This document shows, piece after piece, positions 17,417-27,442 of a stretch of 58,526 nt of DNA (positions are counted from its first letter, which is position 1; the number at the start of each line of letters is the position of its first letter). The notes beneath the pieces are model-generated. The model made no database searches. It was not told the DNA's origin and saw only the letters and a list, made by a program, of their open reading frames with translations. Source of the DNA: Methanosphaera sp. WGK6 (GTDB lineage: Archaea > Methanobacteriota > Methanobacteria > Methanobacteriales > Methanobacteriaceae). The stretch is from NCBI RefSeq assembly GCF_001729965.1, contig NZ_JRWK01000011.1, positions 1-58,526 on the forward strand, given 5' to 3'. The translations under genes and the position numbers were made by a program.

Positions 17417-18100
17417 TTAATCTATAACTCCAAGAGCTCTGAGATCTTCATCACTTGATTTTACACTGGATAATGCTTTGAGTGCTTCAAATACTGCACC
17501 TGCAAAGTTTAAAGTGGTTTGTGTTTGTCCACTGTTTCTGGACCATACATCTGAAATACCTGCTAATGAAAGAATTGTTTTTCCAACATCTCCAACTGCA
17601 AGTCCTACACCTGCTGGTGCTGGCATAAGAGTTGTTGTTACACTACTCATTTTACCTTCTACTTTGTAAGGTACTGTGTGTCTTCTTCCACAACCGCAAC
17701 CCCAGTCACCACAACCTCTTCTAACTTTTATAAGGTTGTATTTTGCTTGGTCTACAGCTTTTCTTATTGCAGGACCTACTTCTTGGGATTTACCTTGACC
17801 AAGTCCTACGTATCCGTTTCTGTTTCCAACTGCTACAATTACTCTAAAGTTAACTTTTCTACCAGATTTATGCATTCTTTGAACAAGGTTAACATCCATA
17901 ACTTCTTCTTCAAGATCTGGTAATAGTGCGTCAACAATTTCTAATTCCATTATTGGAAGACCTTTGTCTAATATTTGATCAATATCAGTTATTTCGCCTT
18001 CTTTAACTTTTCTTCCAAGTTCTGTTTTTGGTTCCCATGCTTCAACATTGAACTTGTTAGAATTGTTCTTGTTGTTTGATCTATTTGATCTTTTGCTCAT
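17417..18100 (-). CDS. rps5: 30S ribosomal protein S5
   Basis: 227-aa archaeal uS5. It carries the double-stranded RNA-binding-like motif [20 protein letters not shown] and a compact Cys/Gly-rich loop [15 protein letters not shown], followed by [12 protein letters not shown]. The ATG overlaps the L18 stop by 4 nt, so translation is probably coupled. Confidence 0.96.
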   Translation of the reverse strand: MSKRSNRSNNKNNSNKFNVEAWEPKTELGRKVKEGEITDIDQILDKGLPIMELEIVDALLPDLEEEVMDVNLVQRMHKSGRKVNFRVIVAVGNRNGYVGLGQGKSQEVGPAIRKAVDQAKYNLIKVRRGCGDWGCGCGRRHTVPYKVEGKMSSVTTTLMPAPAGVGLAVGDVGKTILSLAGISDVWSRNSGQTQTTLNFAGAVFEALKALSSVKSSDEDLRALGVID

Positions 18101-18678
18101 TGTGTTGCCTCATCTATTTTATTTTTAACGCTTTCGAAGTGATCTGGTATTTCTTCAGGAGTTAATCCGCATCTTATATAGTTTGCGAATTTTGCGTTTT
18201 TCTCTTCTTCATCCATGTTACTAGCATATTCTGCTATGTGTTCTCCTCTGATTCTGGAGTCTTCTGGTAATATGGATTCATTGTGTGGTATGTATAATCC
18301 AGCGTCAAGTGCTCCTTTGAGTACTGCATAGATTTTTGTTCCTTTTATTGAAGGTTGAAGTCCTATGTCTAATAGTGTTTCATCATAGTCTGCACTTAAT
18401 GCTTTTTTACCGAAGAGGTAACCTGTTAGGTAAGCTGCTGATGTGTTTTTACCATTTCCTAACCATCCATAATCTTTTAAGTTTTTGGAAGTAGCTGAAA
18501 CAAGTGTTTCATCTCCATTTTCTCCAATTTTAACTAGTTGTGTTATGGTGTGGTTTGATGTGATTCTTACAACCATTCTTGTTTTATCGAGGTCTACTAA
18601 TTTGTATCTTCTGTTGTAATTAGTTTTTCCTTCTCTTCTTCTTTTGAATTGTACTTTGTATGTTGCGCTTCGTGCCAT
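18097..18678 (-). CDS. rpl18: 50S ribosomal protein L18
   Basis: 193-aa archaeal uL18, a 5S rRNA-binding protein. It opens [15 protein letters not shown] and contains [10 protein letters not shown]-like [12 protein letters not shown] and [14 protein letters not shown]. It is the normal length for archaea, between L19e and S5. Confidence 0.96.
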   Translation of the reverse strand: MARSATYKVQFKRRREGKTNYNRRYKLVDLDKTRMVVRITSNHTITQLVKIGENGDETLVSATSKNLKDYGWLGNGKNTSAAYLTGYLFGKKALSADYDETLLDIGLQPSIKGTKIYAVLKGALDAGLYIPHNESILPEDSRIRGEHIAEYASNMDEEEKNAKFANYIRCGLTPEEIPDHFESVKNKIDEATQ

Positions 18679-18681
18679 GTT

Positions 18682-19140
18682 CTATTCCCCCGTTTCTTTA
18701 AGCATTCCATGGTCTTTAGCGTAAGTTTTCATGTATGATTTACTTCTGAATGCTCCACCTTTTGCCATGTTGTATAATTTACGGTAGGTAGTTCTATCGA
18801 TTTCTTCATTTTCACGCATATCTTTAAGAACAACTCTTAAAGAACGGATTGTACTCATCCATGCTTGTTTTTTAGGAGTTCTTGCTTTTTTAGCCCCTTT
18901 TCTACTACCATGCCCTTTTCTTCTTCCTTTTGCTTTTTGTTCAGCAATTTTTTTACTTCTGTAACTGCTTTGTCCGTTAACAGGTTTTGCTTTGATAACT
19001 CCATCATTAATCAAAGCTCTAATACTGTTTCTTGTAATTGCTCTGGATACTTCTTCCATGTGATCTGGATCTATCCATACTCTGTTTACTCCTACTTTTA
19101 GGATTTTTGCAGCTAATTTTTTCTGTGTGGTAAGATTCAT
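18682..19140 (-). CDS. rpl19e: 50S ribosomal protein L19e
   Basis: 152 aa, archaeal/eukaryotic. It begins MNLTTQKKLAAKILKVG and contains RVWIDP, a basic linker KGRRKGHGSRKGAKKAR and the C-terminal LYNMAKGGAFRS. ATG 19140 sits 6 nt after AGGAGGA, so the longer upstream frame is not used. Confidence 0.96.
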   Translation of the reverse strand: MNLTTQKKLAAKILKVGVNRVWIDPDHMEEVSRAITRNSIRALINDGVIKAKPVNGQSSYRSKKIAEQKAKGRRKGHGSRKGAKKARTPKKQAWMSTIRSLRVVLKDMRENEEIDRTTYRKLYNMAKGGAFRSKSYMKTYAKDHGMLKETGE

Positions 19141-19228
19141 GAAAATCCTCCTAATAATATAAAAATTAATTAAGATATTGTAAAAGTATAATGTATTCAA
19201 ATAATGAACCATTACATCAAATGCAATC

Positions 19229-19558
19229 TTAATTTAATACTTTTACCCCAATTTTTTGAGCTTCTGCTTCAATTAACTGTCTTTTTCTTTTTCCAACTGT
19301 TGCTCCGATTCTTGCTGCATCAGTTTTTGGATTTAAAGCTTTGATTTCTTCGACATTTTCTACGATAATGTCTTGGTAACCTGAAGGATGTAATCCTCTG
19401 GTTGCTTTTGGATTACGGTATCCTACTCTTGCCATTGCAGGTTTTCTTGCTTGGTATCTTCGTCTTTTACTGAGTTTACCTCTAGGTCTACGGTAACTGT
19501 CACCAAGTTTTTTGTATCTCCAATGTTCTTGTCTTTTGAAGGATGGTTTTTTAGTCAT
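19229..19558 (-). CDS. rpl32e: 50S ribosomal protein L32e
   Basis: 109 aa, with FKRQEHWRYKKLGDSYRRPRG (first 17 residues match the family's RQxxxRYKKLxxSWRKPRG pattern), VGYRNPKATRGLHPSG and a C-terminal LIEAEAQKIGVKVLN. It is somewhat shorter than many family members because the N-terminal extension is missing. ATG follows AGGAAG. Confidence 0.95.
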   Translation of the reverse strand: MTKKPSFKRQEHWRYKKLGDSYRRPRGKLSKRRRYQARKPAMARVGYRNPKATRGLHPSGYQDIIVENVEEIKALNPKTDAARIGATVGKRKRQLIEAEAQKIGVKVLN

Positions 19559-19580
19559 AATAACTTCCTCTTATTAAATT

Positions 19581-20135
19581 TTATTCTAATTCTTCCTGTC
19601 TTTTGTCCACTAAGTAGATTCCATCTTGGAAAATACGAGGGTCCCGACCTTTAATTTTGGTTGCTTGTTCGATGTTTGCCATTGTTTGACCAACATGTTC
19701 TTTGTTGATACCAGTGATTGTTACATCTTCACCTTTTACTGAAACTTTTACATCGTCACCAATAATTTTTGCTGTACGTGGACTTCTTTCTCCAAGGAAG
19801 TTGTCTATAGTTACAATGTTACCATTTACTTTCACAGTCATTGGAAAGTGAGCATAAACTATTTTCATTTTATAGGTAAAACCATGTTTTACACCATAAA
19901 TCATATTTGTAATATGTGATCTTATAGTTCCAACCATAGCTTTATCTTTTTTGTTTGGGAATGCTACGTGAAGGGTAACATTTTCCTCATCATTAGATAT
20001 GGTAATTTTATTATGGTTGAAGTTTCTCTTAAGTTCTCCACCGTCTCCTTTTACTGTTACATCATTATCTACAATAGATACTGTAACACCTTCAGGTACA
20101 GGGATTGTCTCTGTTATATTTGCTAATTTAACCAT
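19581..20135 (-). CDS. rpl6: 50S ribosomal protein L6
   Basis: 184-aa uL6 with the two repeated L6 folds. Landmarks are PEGVTVSIVDNDVTVKG, NMIYGVKHGFTYKM and the C-terminal RDPRIFQDGIYLV. ATG follows AGGTGA. Confidence 0.96.
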   Translation of the reverse strand: MVKLANITETIPVPEGVTVSIVDNDVTVKGDGGELKRNFNHNKITISNDEENVTLHVAFPNKKDKAMVGTIRSHITNMIYGVKHGFTYKMKIVYAHFPMTVKVNGNIVTIDNFLGERSPRTAKIIGDDVKVSVKGEDVTITGINKEHVGQTMANIEQATKIKGRDPRIFQDGIYLVDKRQEELE

Positions 20136-20152
20136 TTTAATTCACCTAAAAT

Positions 20153-20545
20153 TTAATATACGTATACTAATAATCTTCCACCAGTTCCAAGCTCTTTAGC
20201 TTCGTGGTGAGTCATTACACCTTGTGGTGTTGTAAGGATTAGTACACCAAAGTTTTTTGCTGGTAAGTATCTTTTTTCATAAGCTTCAAATTCAGTTACT
20301 TTAACTGCGTGACGTGGTTTGATAACTCCACATTTGTTTATGTTACCAACTAATTCAACATTGAATATACCAGCTTTTCCATCATCAACTAATTCAAAAT
20401 TTCCTATATAATTTTCCTTTTGCATTGTGCTTAATACATGTCCAATAAGTTTGGATGCAGGTCTGATAACACATTTATCATTACCTTGTAACTCATTGTT
20501 TCTGATGTTTGTTAATGCATCTGCTAAAGGGTCCATAAGAGACAT
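20153..20545 (-). CDS. rps8: 30S ribosomal protein S8
   Basis: 130-aa uS8 beginning [19 protein letters not shown] and ending with the RNA-binding loop [23 protein letters not shown] is preceded by GGGAGTG. It sits between S14 and L6 as in other archaea. Confidence 0.96.
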   Translation of the reverse strand: MSLMDPLADALTNIRNNELQGNDKCVIRPASKLIGHVLSTMQKENYIGNFELVDDGKAGIFNVELVGNINKCGVIKPRHAVKVTEFEAYEKRYLPAKNFGVLILTTPQGVMTHHEAKELGTGGRLLVYVY

Positions 20546-20565
20546 TCTTTAAACACTCCCTTTAT

Positions 20566-20709
20566 TTAATTGTATTTTTTAAATCCGATTTTTGGAGCTA
20601 GTTCTCTAAAACATTGACGGCATAAGTTTAAACCGTATCTTCTTACAATAGCAGAATGATCTCCGCATCGACTACATTCTCTTGCTGCTTTCCCGTATTT
20701 TTTTGCCAC
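20566..20709 (-). CDS. rps14: 30S ribosomal protein S14 (zinc type)
   Basis: 47-aa uS14 of the short zinc-binding form: [15 protein letters not shown], with the zinc ligands C12, C15, C30 and C33 (ECSRC and LCRQC), then [14 protein letters not shown]. It starts with GTG at 20709, behind AAGGTGA. The archaeal order L5-S14-S8 supports it. It is easy to miss because of its size and start codon. Confidence 0.95.
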   Translation of the reverse strand: MAKKYGKAARECSRCGDHSAIVRRYGLNLCRQCFRELAPKIGFKKYN

Positions 20710-20721
20710 AATATTCACCTT

Positions 20722-21231
20722 CTACTCTTCTATAGTAACTTGGAATTTTTCTTTCATTAATTCCATTGACTCTTCTTTTGTAACTCTTTGTGCTTGTGGT
20801 ATTTTTTTAGGTCTTAATCTTCTTTCTTTGATTCTGTGACCTGGTTTTTGGAATGTTACAGAAACATCCATACCGAAAATTCCTATATCTGGGTCGTATC
20901 TTACACCAGGAATATCAATGTGTTCTCTGATACCAAAGGATACATTTCCTTCTTGGTCAAATTGAGAAGCTTTGATTCTGTTTTCTAATCCTGCGAGTAC
21001 CATGGATATAATTTTTTCAGCTTTTTCTCCTCTGAGTGTTACTTTACATGCAATTGGTTGTTTTTTCCTAATACCAAATTCAGGGTTTGTAACTTTTGAG
21101 TATGTTCTTACAGGTTTTTGATCAACAAGACTTTCGATTAAACTTTCTGCTCTTGTTAATTTTTCTCCACCTTCACCTACACCAATATTTACTGTTGCTT
21201 TTGCAATGTAAGGTTTTTCCATTACATTCAT
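20722..21231 (-). CDS. rpl5: 50S ribosomal protein L5
   Basis: 169-aa archaeal uL5, a 5S rRNA-binding protein. Visible are [34 protein letters not shown] and [16 protein letters not shown]. The start ATG 21231 uses a GGAGA inside the end of the S4e gene, with 2 bp between the genes. Confidence 0.96.
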   Translation of the reverse strand: MNVMEKPYIAKATVNIGVGEGGEKLTRAESLIESLVDQKPVRTYSKVTNPEFGIRKKQPIACKVTLRGEKAEKIISMVLAGLENRIKASQFDQEGNVSFGIREHIDIPGVRYDPDIGIFGMDVSVTFQKPGHRIKERRLRPKKIPQAQRVTKEESMELMKEKFQVTIEE

Positions 21232-21233
21232 GA

Positions 21234-21959
21234 TTAGTCATCTCCTAATAATGATATAACTGGTTTGTCTTGACCTATTACAAATACATATTTTGCAAGG
21301 GTTAAGAATGAACCTTCTTCTGTTTCAATTAATGCAGTGTTAGATTTGGAAGATTGTGTGATTGTAATTTCACTAATTTTACCTATTTCACTAATGTGTT
21401 TACCACCAGTAATAAGTCCTAATGAACCTTCTTCACATTTAATTACATCAGCAATTGTTTGTTCTGGTATGTTTAATAATAAAACATCACCTGTTTTGTA
21501 ATCATCTTCGGTGATTACATTTCTTCCACCTTGAAGGTTGAGTTGTGTTTTTCCACCTTTGATTGTGGTTTTGTTTAAAACTTTTGCTAATTTGAAGGTT
21601 GAATCTTTTTCTTCAATTTCGTGAAGTACTAATCTTCCTTTGTAGTCTTGTAATACTCTGTAGTATTTGTTGATTTTAGGTATGGATATAACATCCATGA
21701 AACCTACAGGGAACCTGTGGTCTTTTCTTGCAATACCATCTACTAAAACTTCACTGTTGTTTAGGATGATTTTTGCTTCACGACTGTTTGCTGCTAAACC
21801 TAAAATATCTCTTAATACCATTACAAGAGGTATTGATTCATATAAAGCATGTGGTCCTGCACTTGTTTTGGTTGTCCAAGTTTCTTCTTTAATGTTAATA
21901 GGCCACATTTTAGGTGCTTTGAATCTTTTTAAGTGTTTTCTTGATCCCATATTTGCCAT
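21234..21959 (-). CDS. rps4e: 30S ribosomal protein S4e
   Basis: 241-aa archaeal/eukaryotic S4e. The S4-type RNA-binding part contains [20 protein letters not shown] and [12 protein letters not shown], followed by a central domain and a KOW-like C-terminal part ending [15 protein letters not shown] follows GGAAGGT. Confidence 0.96.
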   Translation of the reverse strand: MANMGSRKHLKRFKAPKMWPINIKEETWTTKTSAGPHALYESIPLVMVLRDILGLAANSREAKIILNNSEVLVDGIARKDHRFPVGFMDVISIPKINKYYRVLQDYKGRLVLHEIEEKDSTFKLAKVLNKTTIKGGKTQLNLQGGRNVITEDDYKTGDVLLLNIPEQTIADVIKCEEGSLGLITGGKHISEIGKISEITITQSSKSNTALIETEEGSFLTLAKYVFVIGQDKPVISLLGDD

Positions 21960-21961
21960 GC

Positions 21962-22315
21962 TTATACCTTCCTATTTAATGCTTCATTTCTTCTTTCATC
22001 ATCTAAATATACTTCTGTTAGAACTAAGTTTGATGGGTGAATTGGTTGGTATAATTTTGATCCATCTTGTTTTTGACTGGAAGCACCGTCAACAAGAACA
22101 CGGTAATTTTTAAGATCTACACCTTCAACTTTTCCTTCAGTTCCTTTAAAGTCACCACGTACTATTTCAACTGAGTCTCCTTTTCTTACAGGGAATGCTC
22201 TTCTGTTGAATTCCTTTTTAAGGTCATCAGAAAGGTGTACACTCATTGAGTTGTGACGTTTGTGTAGTGGTGCTGTATATAATGCTTTACGTTGTTTTCT
22301 TGGTTGTTTTGACAT
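21962..22315 (-). CDS. rpl24: 50S ribosomal protein L24
   Basis: 117-aa uL24 with an N-terminal archaeal extension (KQPRKQRKALYTAPLHKRH) and the KOW motif VRKGDSVEIVRGDFKGTEGK. It ends 2 bp before S4e and starts behind AAGGTGA. Confidence 0.96.
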   Translation of the reverse strand: MSKQPRKQRKALYTAPLHKRHNSMSVHLSDDLKKEFNRRAFPVRKGDSVEIVRGDFKGTEGKVEGVDLKNYRVLVDGASSQKQDGSKLYQPIHPSNLVLTEVYLDDERRNEALNRKV

Positions 22316-22324
22316 TTTTTCACC

Positions 22325-22723
22325 TTATACGATTATACTTGCAGCACTACCAATTGCAGGCCAAAGATCTGCAGCTTCTTTAGCTATAGGACCTCTGATT
22401 TCTGAACCTTTAAGTACTCCTTCTTCGGTTATGATTACAGCTGCGTTGTCTTCAAATTTAACTCTTAGACCATCTGCACGTCTGTATTCTTTTTTCTGAC
22501 GTACAACTACTGCTGTTGTAACTTCTCTTCTCATGTCAGCAGTTCCTTTTTTAACTGAAACTACTACCATGTCACCTACTCCAGCTGTAGCGAGTCTTCT
22601 TCTTACTCCTTTAAATCCTTTTACGGAAATAATTTCTACTTCACGTGCTCCGGTATTGTCTATACATTTAAGGTTAGCACCGATAGGAAGTGATTTGGAG
22701 ACGTTTGATGTGATTGCTTTCAT
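22325..22723 (-). CDS. rpl14: 50S ribosomal protein L14
   Basis: 132-aa uL14 with [34 protein letters not shown] and the C-terminal [17 protein letters not shown]. It is an intact normal-length archaeal copy between S17 and L24. Confidence 0.97.
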   Translation of the reverse strand: MKAITSNVSKSLPIGANLKCIDNTGAREVEIISVKGFKGVRRRLATAGVGDMVVVSVKKGTADMRREVTTAVVVRQKKEYRRADGLRVKFEDNAAVIITEEGVLKGSEIRGPIAKEAADLWPAIGSAASIIV

Positions 22724-22728
22724 TTTAT

Positions 22729-23049
22729 CTATTCTCCTTCTTTAACTTCTACTAGCACAAAATGTTTAGTTTTACTGAGTTGTCTGCATTCTGCGATTTT
22801 TACAGAATCTCCAACTTTAACGTCAAGACAATCTGGTTTGTGTGCTTTTATTTTAGAATTTCTTTTTTCGTATCTTTCGTATTTTTTAATAAATTTGTAG
22901 AAACTTCTTTCTACTGTAATTGTACGATCTGCCTTATCACTTGTAACTGTTCCTTCTATAATTTGACCTCTTACAGAGAGTTCACCGTGAAATGGACAGT
23001 TAGGATCATGACATTCTTTTTCTGGTTGCTTTACATTAATGCCTACCAT
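22729..23049 (-). CDS. rps17: 30S ribosomal protein S17
   Basis: 106-aa archaeal uS17. It has a Cys/His N-terminus ([17 protein letters not shown]), the OB-fold core [17 protein letters not shown] and the C-terminal [22 protein letters not shown] is directly behind AGGTGA. Confidence 0.96.
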   Translation of the reverse strand: MVGINVKQPEKECHDPNCPFHGELSVRGQIIEGTVTSDKADRTITVERSFYKFIKKYERYEKRNSKIKAHKPDCLDVKVGDSVKIAECRQLSKTKHFVLVEVKEGE

Positions 23050-23053
23050 AGTT

Positions 23054-23335
23054 TCACCTAATTTTCTTAAATTTTTTCTTTATCCGGTCTTCAGGGCGGG
23101 CTATAATGACTTTTCCCTCGATGGAAACTTTCTTATCACCAGGTAGTGTAAGTAGTATTGTTACATTTTCTTTTGGTAATTGTTTCTCATCTAGTCCCGT
23201 ATCTACTGTGATAGTGTTACGGGTTTCATCTATAATTTTCCCTTTGATTCCTATAAAATCATTATGGTTACTGTCTATGACTTCAACAGGTAACCCGATT
23301 AATTCATGTCGGAATACATTTTGTGGAGTTATCAT
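23054..23335 (-). CDS. rnp1: Ribonuclease P protein component 1 (Rpp29/Pop4)
   Basis: 93-aa archaeal RNase P protein with an Sm-like beta barrel, part of the tRNA 5'-processing holoenzyme. Visible are [32 protein letters not shown] and the basic tail [14 protein letters not shown]. Its place before S17 in the ribosomal operon is typical of archaea. Confidence 0.94.
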   Translation of the reverse strand: MITPQNVFRHELIGLPVEVIDSNHNDFIGIKGKIIDETRNTITVDTGLDEKQLPKENVTILLTLPGDKKVSIEGKVIIARPEDRIKKKFKKIR

Positions 23336-23427
23336 GTTAAAACTTCACATTTAATTTAATTTTTCCCTGTTCAATAAATTAATATTGAAATATTATTTAA
23401 TCTTCTCTTAAAATAGATGTTTTTTAC

Positions 23428-23733
23428 CTATTTTATTTCTATTGTATCTGAGGAAAATCCCATTTCTGCAAGAACTTCCTTAACTTTTCTTTTATGGTCT
23501 CCTTGAAGTTCAATTTGACCTTTTTTAGCAGTTCCACCACAAGCACATTTTGATTTTAATGCTTTGGTAAGTTCACGTATATCAATATCATGTTCATCAA
23601 TTCCTTCAACTATAGTCATAAGTTTACCAAATCGACGACGTACTGTAAATACTTTCACTTTTTGAACTTCTCTTGCTATTTCTTCACAGACACATAGATC
23701 TTTTGGAAGACCGCATGTTTCACAGATATTCAT
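23428..23733 (-). CDS. SUI1-family protein translation factor (aIF1)
   Basis: 101-aa eIF1/SUI1-type factor that helps start-codon selection. The N-terminal zinc knuckle is [13 protein letters not shown]; the SUI1 core includes [29 protein letters not shown] and [12 protein letters not shown] chose ATG 23733 because the family starts just before the zinc knuckle; a longer start at 23766 would overlap L29. A 92-bp gap separates it from rnp1, larger than usual in this operon. Confidence 0.92.
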   Translation of the reverse strand: MNICETCGLPKDLCVCEEIAREVQKVKVFTVRRRFGKLMTIVEGIDEHDIDIRELTKALKSKCACGGTAKKGQIELQGDHKRKVKEVLAEMGFSSDTIEIK

Positions 23734-23740
23734 CTCTATA

Positions 23741-23947
23741 TTATTCTCCCTGTTGGTTGTTTTCATTCATTATAGTAAGAACACGGGCAATAGTTCTTCT
23801 AGTTTCTCTAATTTTTCCAGGGTTGTCTACTCCAGCTACAGCTCCTTTACTAATTAATGTATCATATTCTGCATGAAGTTCATTAAGTTTAGCTTGAAGG
23901 TCTGATGGACTTAAATCCCTTAATTCTTTGCTTCTTAAAATAACCAT
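23741..23947 (-). CDS. rpl29: 50S ribosomal protein L29
   Basis: 68-aa uL29, a two-helix hairpin at the polypeptide exit tunnel. It starts [17 protein letters not shown] and contains [18 protein letters not shown] and [18 protein letters not shown]. It lies between S3 and the SUI1 factor. Confidence 0.96.
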   Translation of the reverse strand: MVILRSKELRDLSPSDLQAKLNELHAEYDTLISKGAVAGVDNPGKIRETRRTIARVLTIMNENNQQGE

Positions 23948-23960
23948 AAGTGATTCCCCA

Positions 23961-24710
23961 TTATTCTTCTAAAGTTTCAATATCTTCTTCTTCAGTAATT
24001 TCTTCTAATTCAGATTCTTCTGAAAGTTCTTCTAATATATCTTCACCAGTGATTTCTTCTTGAATTTCAGTTTCTACTGCTTCAACAGGTGCTGCTTCAG
24101 CTTCTACTTCAACTTCTTCAGGTTCCATGATTTCGATATTGTCTGGTAAAATTACTTCAGGAGGCATGATTCTTACATAAATTCCAAGTACACCAGGTTT
24201 TAATTGTACGGTAGCAAATCCTTCTTTAACATGTCTTGTTGATGGTTCTCCACATTTTTTAATGTATCCATCATTGAATTTTGCACATGCAGAACGGGAT
24301 CCTCTGATTTTACCGGAAATTGTAACTTCTACCCCTTGTGCTCCAGCAGACATGATTCTTCTGATGATGGAGTAAGCTACTCTTCTGAATTGCATTCCTC
24401 TTTGTAACATAGCTACAATTTTATGTGCCATGATTCTTGGGTTTAATTCAGGTACTTCTACTTCTTTAACTTCCACTTGTGGGTTTTCTAAGTCAAAATT
24501 GTTTTTAAGAGTTTTTGTAATTGCTCTTACGGTTTTTCCACCTCTACCGATAACCATACCAGGTTTTTCAGCGTAAACAATAACCATAGTTCCAACAGGT
24601 GTTACTTGAATATCCATTCCACCGTATCCTGCTCTTTCGAGTTTTTCTTCAAGATATTCATCTATTCGTGTTCTTTTTAATCCTTCTTTAACGAAATCTT
24701 TTTCAATCAT
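23961..24710 (-). CDS. rps3: 30S ribosomal protein S3
   Basis: 249-aa archaeal uS3. It has the KH domain GMVIGRGGKTVRAITKTL, the C-terminal S3 domain (RGMQFRRVAYSIIRR, GSRSACAKFNDGYIKKCG) and then an acidic low-complexity tail of about 45 residues (EEVEVEAEAAPVEAV onward), a feature of some archaeal S3 proteins and probably disordered. Confidence 0.97.
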   Translation of the reverse strand: MIEKDFVKEGLKRTRIDEYLEEKLERAGYGGMDIQVTPVGTMVIVYAEKPGMVIGRGGKTVRAITKTLKNNFDLENPQVEVKEVEVPELNPRIMAHKIVAMLQRGMQFRRVAYSIIRRIMSAGAQGVEVTISGKIRGSRSACAKFNDGYIKKCGEPSTRHVKEGFATVQLKPGVLGIYVRIMPPEVILPDNIEIMEPEEVEVEAEAAPVEAVETEIQEEITGEDILEELSEESELEEITEEEDIETLEE

Positions 24711-24716
24711 GTTTAC

Positions 24717-25181
24717 TTAAGCCTCCCCTAGTACAATTTGTATGTGAGTAGTAGGTGTGTTTGAAGGGCTTGCTCTTCCGAATGCTCTTGGAGTCCAACC
24801 TCTTATGATTACTCCTCTGTTAGCAGTTGCGTGAACTAGTTTAAGGTTTTCTACATCTAATTCAGCATTTTCTGCGTTAGCTTCTGCATTTTCTAATACT
24901 TTTAGAATTGCTGCTGCTGCTTTTACAGGGTATCTACCAGATGGCCATCCTTGTAAATCTTTTCTGTGACCAACTTTTTTGTTGTGTCTTTTGAAAGGAA
25001 CAACAGTTTTTTTAGCTATTACATCTTCTAAGAATGCTTTTGCATCTTCTAAGTACATGTTACGAATAGTTCTACATATTTCCACTGAGTGTTTAGGAGA
25101 AATTTTTAAACTATGACCTGAAGCTTTTGCTATTTTTTCACCAGGTTTTCCTTGGTATGAATAAGTGTTTTTCTTTGCCAT
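24717..25181 (-). CDS. rpl22: 50S ribosomal protein L22
   Basis: 154-aa archaeal uL22 lining the exit tunnel. Visible are [55 protein letters not shown] and a C-terminal [23 protein letters not shown] 25181 is 10 nt after GGAGA; the ATG three codons earlier is too close to that site. Confidence 0.96.
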   Translation of the reverse strand: MAKKNTYSYQGKPGEKIAKASGHSLKISPKHSVEICRTIRNMYLEDAKAFLEDVIAKKTVVPFKRHNKKVGHRKDLQGWPSGRYPVKAAAAILKVLENAEANAENAELDVENLKLVHATANRGVIIRGWTPRAFGRASPSNTPTTHIQIVLGEA

Positions 25182-25199
25182 AAATAACATTCTCCTTAT

Positions 25200-25610
25200 C
25201 TATTTAAGTGGTACAAACATTGATGATCTGGTAGCTCCCATACCTGGGTCTCCGTGTTGTACTCTTCCACGTGTTTGTGAGAATTCTCCGAAGTAGCATC
25301 CAATCATTTCTGGTTTGATTGTTACTTCTACAAATTCTTTTCCATTGTATATACCAAATGTGTATCCTACCATGTTAGGAAGTACAATCATGTCACGACA
25401 GTGTGTTTTAATAACGATTGGTCTTCCATTATCTGTTTGCATGTCTTTAACTTTTTCCATTTTATCAAGAACTTTTTGTTGTCTTGGTAAAAATCCTCTT
25501 TTAAGAGATCTTCTTTGTCTTGATGGTAATAATGCTACTACTTCATCAAAGGACATTTCTTGAAGCTCTTCAAGAGTGTATCCTCTAAATTTAAAAATCT
25601 TACGAGCCAA
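25200..25610 (-). CDS. rps19: 30S ribosomal protein S19
   Basis: 136-aa archaeal uS19 with [37 protein letters not shown] and [16 protein letters not shown]. It starts with TTG at 25610 behind GGAGGCA, one of few non-ATG starts in this operon. Confidence 0.96.
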   Translation of the reverse strand: MARKIFKFRGYTLEELQEMSFDEVVALLPSRQRRSLKRGFLPRQQKVLDKMEKVKDMQTDNGRPIVIKTHCRDMIVLPNMVGYTFGIYNGKEFVEVTIKPEMIGCYFGEFSQTRGRVQHGDPGMGATRSSMFVPLK

Positions 25611-25624
25611 TTAAGTGCCTCCTT

Positions 25625-26350
25625 CTATCGTCTTTTACCTGTACGTTTAGCTGCTATGGAACCAACTTTTCTACCTGCAGGTGCATGTCTTGAGATAGTA
25701 GTAGGTCTTCCTGGGTGTTGCCTGTTACCTCCACCGTGAGGGTGGTCTACTGCGTTCATTGCAACTCCTCTAACAGTCATCATTTTCTTACCTTTTGCTT
25801 TGAGTGCGTGGTATCTGTTACCAGCTTTAAGATATGGTTTATCTTTTCTTCCTCCACCAGCTACAACACCAATAGTTGCTCTACTTCTTGGGTTGAATGC
25901 TTTGAGTTCACCTGATGGTAATTCTATCATAGATTTATCTGCATCGTGGGTGATTAAAGCTGCGTATGTTCCAGATGATCTGACGAATTTTCCACCGTCT
26001 CCAGGATTATTTTCTATGTTGAATACTGGAGTTCCTTCTGGAATTTCACTTAATGGTAATGTGTTTCCTGGTTCAATTGGTGCTGATACACCACATTCAA
26101 TTTCATCATCTATTGCAATACTTTCTGGTGCAAGAACTAATTTTTCTTCACCATTTGCGAATTTAACTACTGCAACAGGTGCTGATCTTCCAGGGTCGTG
26201 AATTATATCTGTAACTATACCTTTTAAACTTCCTTCTTTTTCTAATGCATCATAGGAACGGTATGCTACTTTTCCTCTGAATCTGTGTGATGAACTACGG
26301 TATGTTGGAGTTCCTCGACCTCTTCTTTGAATAATCAATCGTTTTCCCAT
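25625..26350 (-). CDS. rpl2: 50S ribosomal protein L2
   Basis: 241-aa uL2, needed for subunit joining and near the peptidyl-transferase centre. It has GRGTPTYRSSSHRFRGK, GGGRKDKPYLKAGNRYH and the highly conserved AVDHPHGGGNRQHPGRPT containing the functional His. ATG follows AGGAGG. Confidence 0.97.
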   Translation of the reverse strand: MGKRLIIQRRGRGTPTYRSSSHRFRGKVAYRSYDALEKEGSLKGIVTDIIHDPGRSAPVAVVKFANGEEKLVLAPESIAIDDEIECGVSAPIEPGNTLPLSEIPEGTPVFNIENNPGDGGKFVRSSGTYAALITHDADKSMIELPSGELKAFNPRSRATIGVVAGGGRKDKPYLKAGNRYHALKAKGKKMMTVRGVAMNAVDHPHGGGNRQHPGRPTTISRHAPAGRKVGSIAAKRTGKRR

Positions 26351-26377
26351 AATTAATCCTCCTCAATAAATTTCTAC

Positions 26378-26638
26378 TTAGAATACACCTAATCTTACAG
26401 CAATATCTTCTGCTGCTTCAGCTTCTTCTAATTCAATTGTAGCAACTTTTTCTCCTCTAGGAGTGATGTGAGTGTTTACAGATAAAACTTTTGTTTCGTA
26501 TAAATCTTGGAAAGCATCTTTGATTACTCTTTTATTTGCAGATCTACGAACTTCAAATGTGATTTTGTTTTCATCGTAAATTTGATTCATTGTTTTTTCT
26601 GATAATCGTGGTTTTATTATTACTGAATATGGATCCAT
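26378..26638 (-). CDS. rpl23: 50S ribosomal protein L23
   Basis: 86-aa uL23, the exit-tunnel docking site for SRP and chaperones. It begins MDPYSVIIKPRLSEKTM and contains FEVRRSANKRVIKDAFQDLY and VLSVNTHITPRGEKVA. Short archaeal form in the L4-L23-L2 order. Confidence 0.96.
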   Translation of the reverse strand: MDPYSVIIKPRLSEKTMNQIYDENKITFEVRRSANKRVIKDAFQDLYETKVLSVNTHITPRGEKVATIELEEAEAAEDIAVRLGVF

Positions 26639-26644
26639 AATAAT

Positions 26645-27424
26645 CTAACTCCTATTTTGTTGGAATAAATCTGCGAGTTTTTCTACAGCAGATTTTGTGT
26701 ATATTGTTAATCTTCCTGCGTGTGTTCCAGGTGCAAGTAATTCTGCGTTGATGTTATTTACTTCTACAACTTCAACTCCAGCATGGTTTCTTGCTCCTAA
26801 ACTGATTCCACGGTCATTACCAACAACTACTAGAGGTCCTTTAGGTGTTCTGTATTTTCTTCCTCTTAGTTTTCCTTTACCAGATTTGATTTTTCTTCCT
26901 TTTTTAGCTCTTAAGATATCATCCATGATACCAAGATCTTTGAAGATTTCTCTGGTTTCTTTAGTTGTTTTTATTGTTTCTAATTCATCATCTACAACAA
27001 AAGGAACTTGTTCGAGATTTGCTACTGCATGACCTCTTTGTTCTACGATTTCTTTATTAGCTGTTGCTGCTATTGCAGATCTTATTGCTAATATTCTTTC
27101 TTTTTTGTTGATTTTTTCATGATAAATTGTATTTACTCGTGGAGGATGTGCTTTTCTACCACCAATTGCTTGTGGTACAAATGCTGCTTTTGATGATCCT
27201 TTTACACGAGGAACCATAGCTGCCCCTCTACCGGAACCAAATGATTCAGCTGTTGTTCTTTTACCTGCCATTGGGTTTGCTCCCCATGGTTGGATTCTTG
27301 CTGTTTGAGTTGAAATTACAGCTCTTTTAATTACATCTGGTCTGTATTCTTCTTCAAATATTTCTGGGAGCTCAATTTCCTCGGTGATGTCGCCTTTTAA
27401 TGAATAAACGTTAACTTTTGCCAT
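26645..27424 (-). CDS. rpl4: 50S ribosomal protein L4
   Basis: 259-aa archaeal uL4 (L4e/L1e type). Visible are SLKGDITEEIELPEIFEEE, the loop region GRGAAMVPRVKGS, GGRKAHPPR and KGKLRGRKYRTPKGPLVV. I chose ATG 27424 over a GTG at 27433 because AAGTGAT lies just ahead of it. Confidence 0.96.
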   Translation of the reverse strand: MAKVNVYSLKGDITEEIELPEIFEEEYRPDVIKRAVISTQTARIQPWGANPMAGKRTTAESFGSGRGAAMVPRVKGSSKAAFVPQAIGGRKAHPPRVNTIYHEKINKKERILAIRSAIAATANKEIVEQRGHAVANLEQVPFVVDDELETIKTTKETREIFKDLGIMDDILRAKKGRKIKSGKGKLRGRKYRTPKGPLVVVGNDRGISLGARNHAGVEVVEVNNINAELLAPGTHAGRLTIYTKSAVEKLADLFQQNRS

Positions 27425-27442
27425 ACTTATCACTTTCTATAT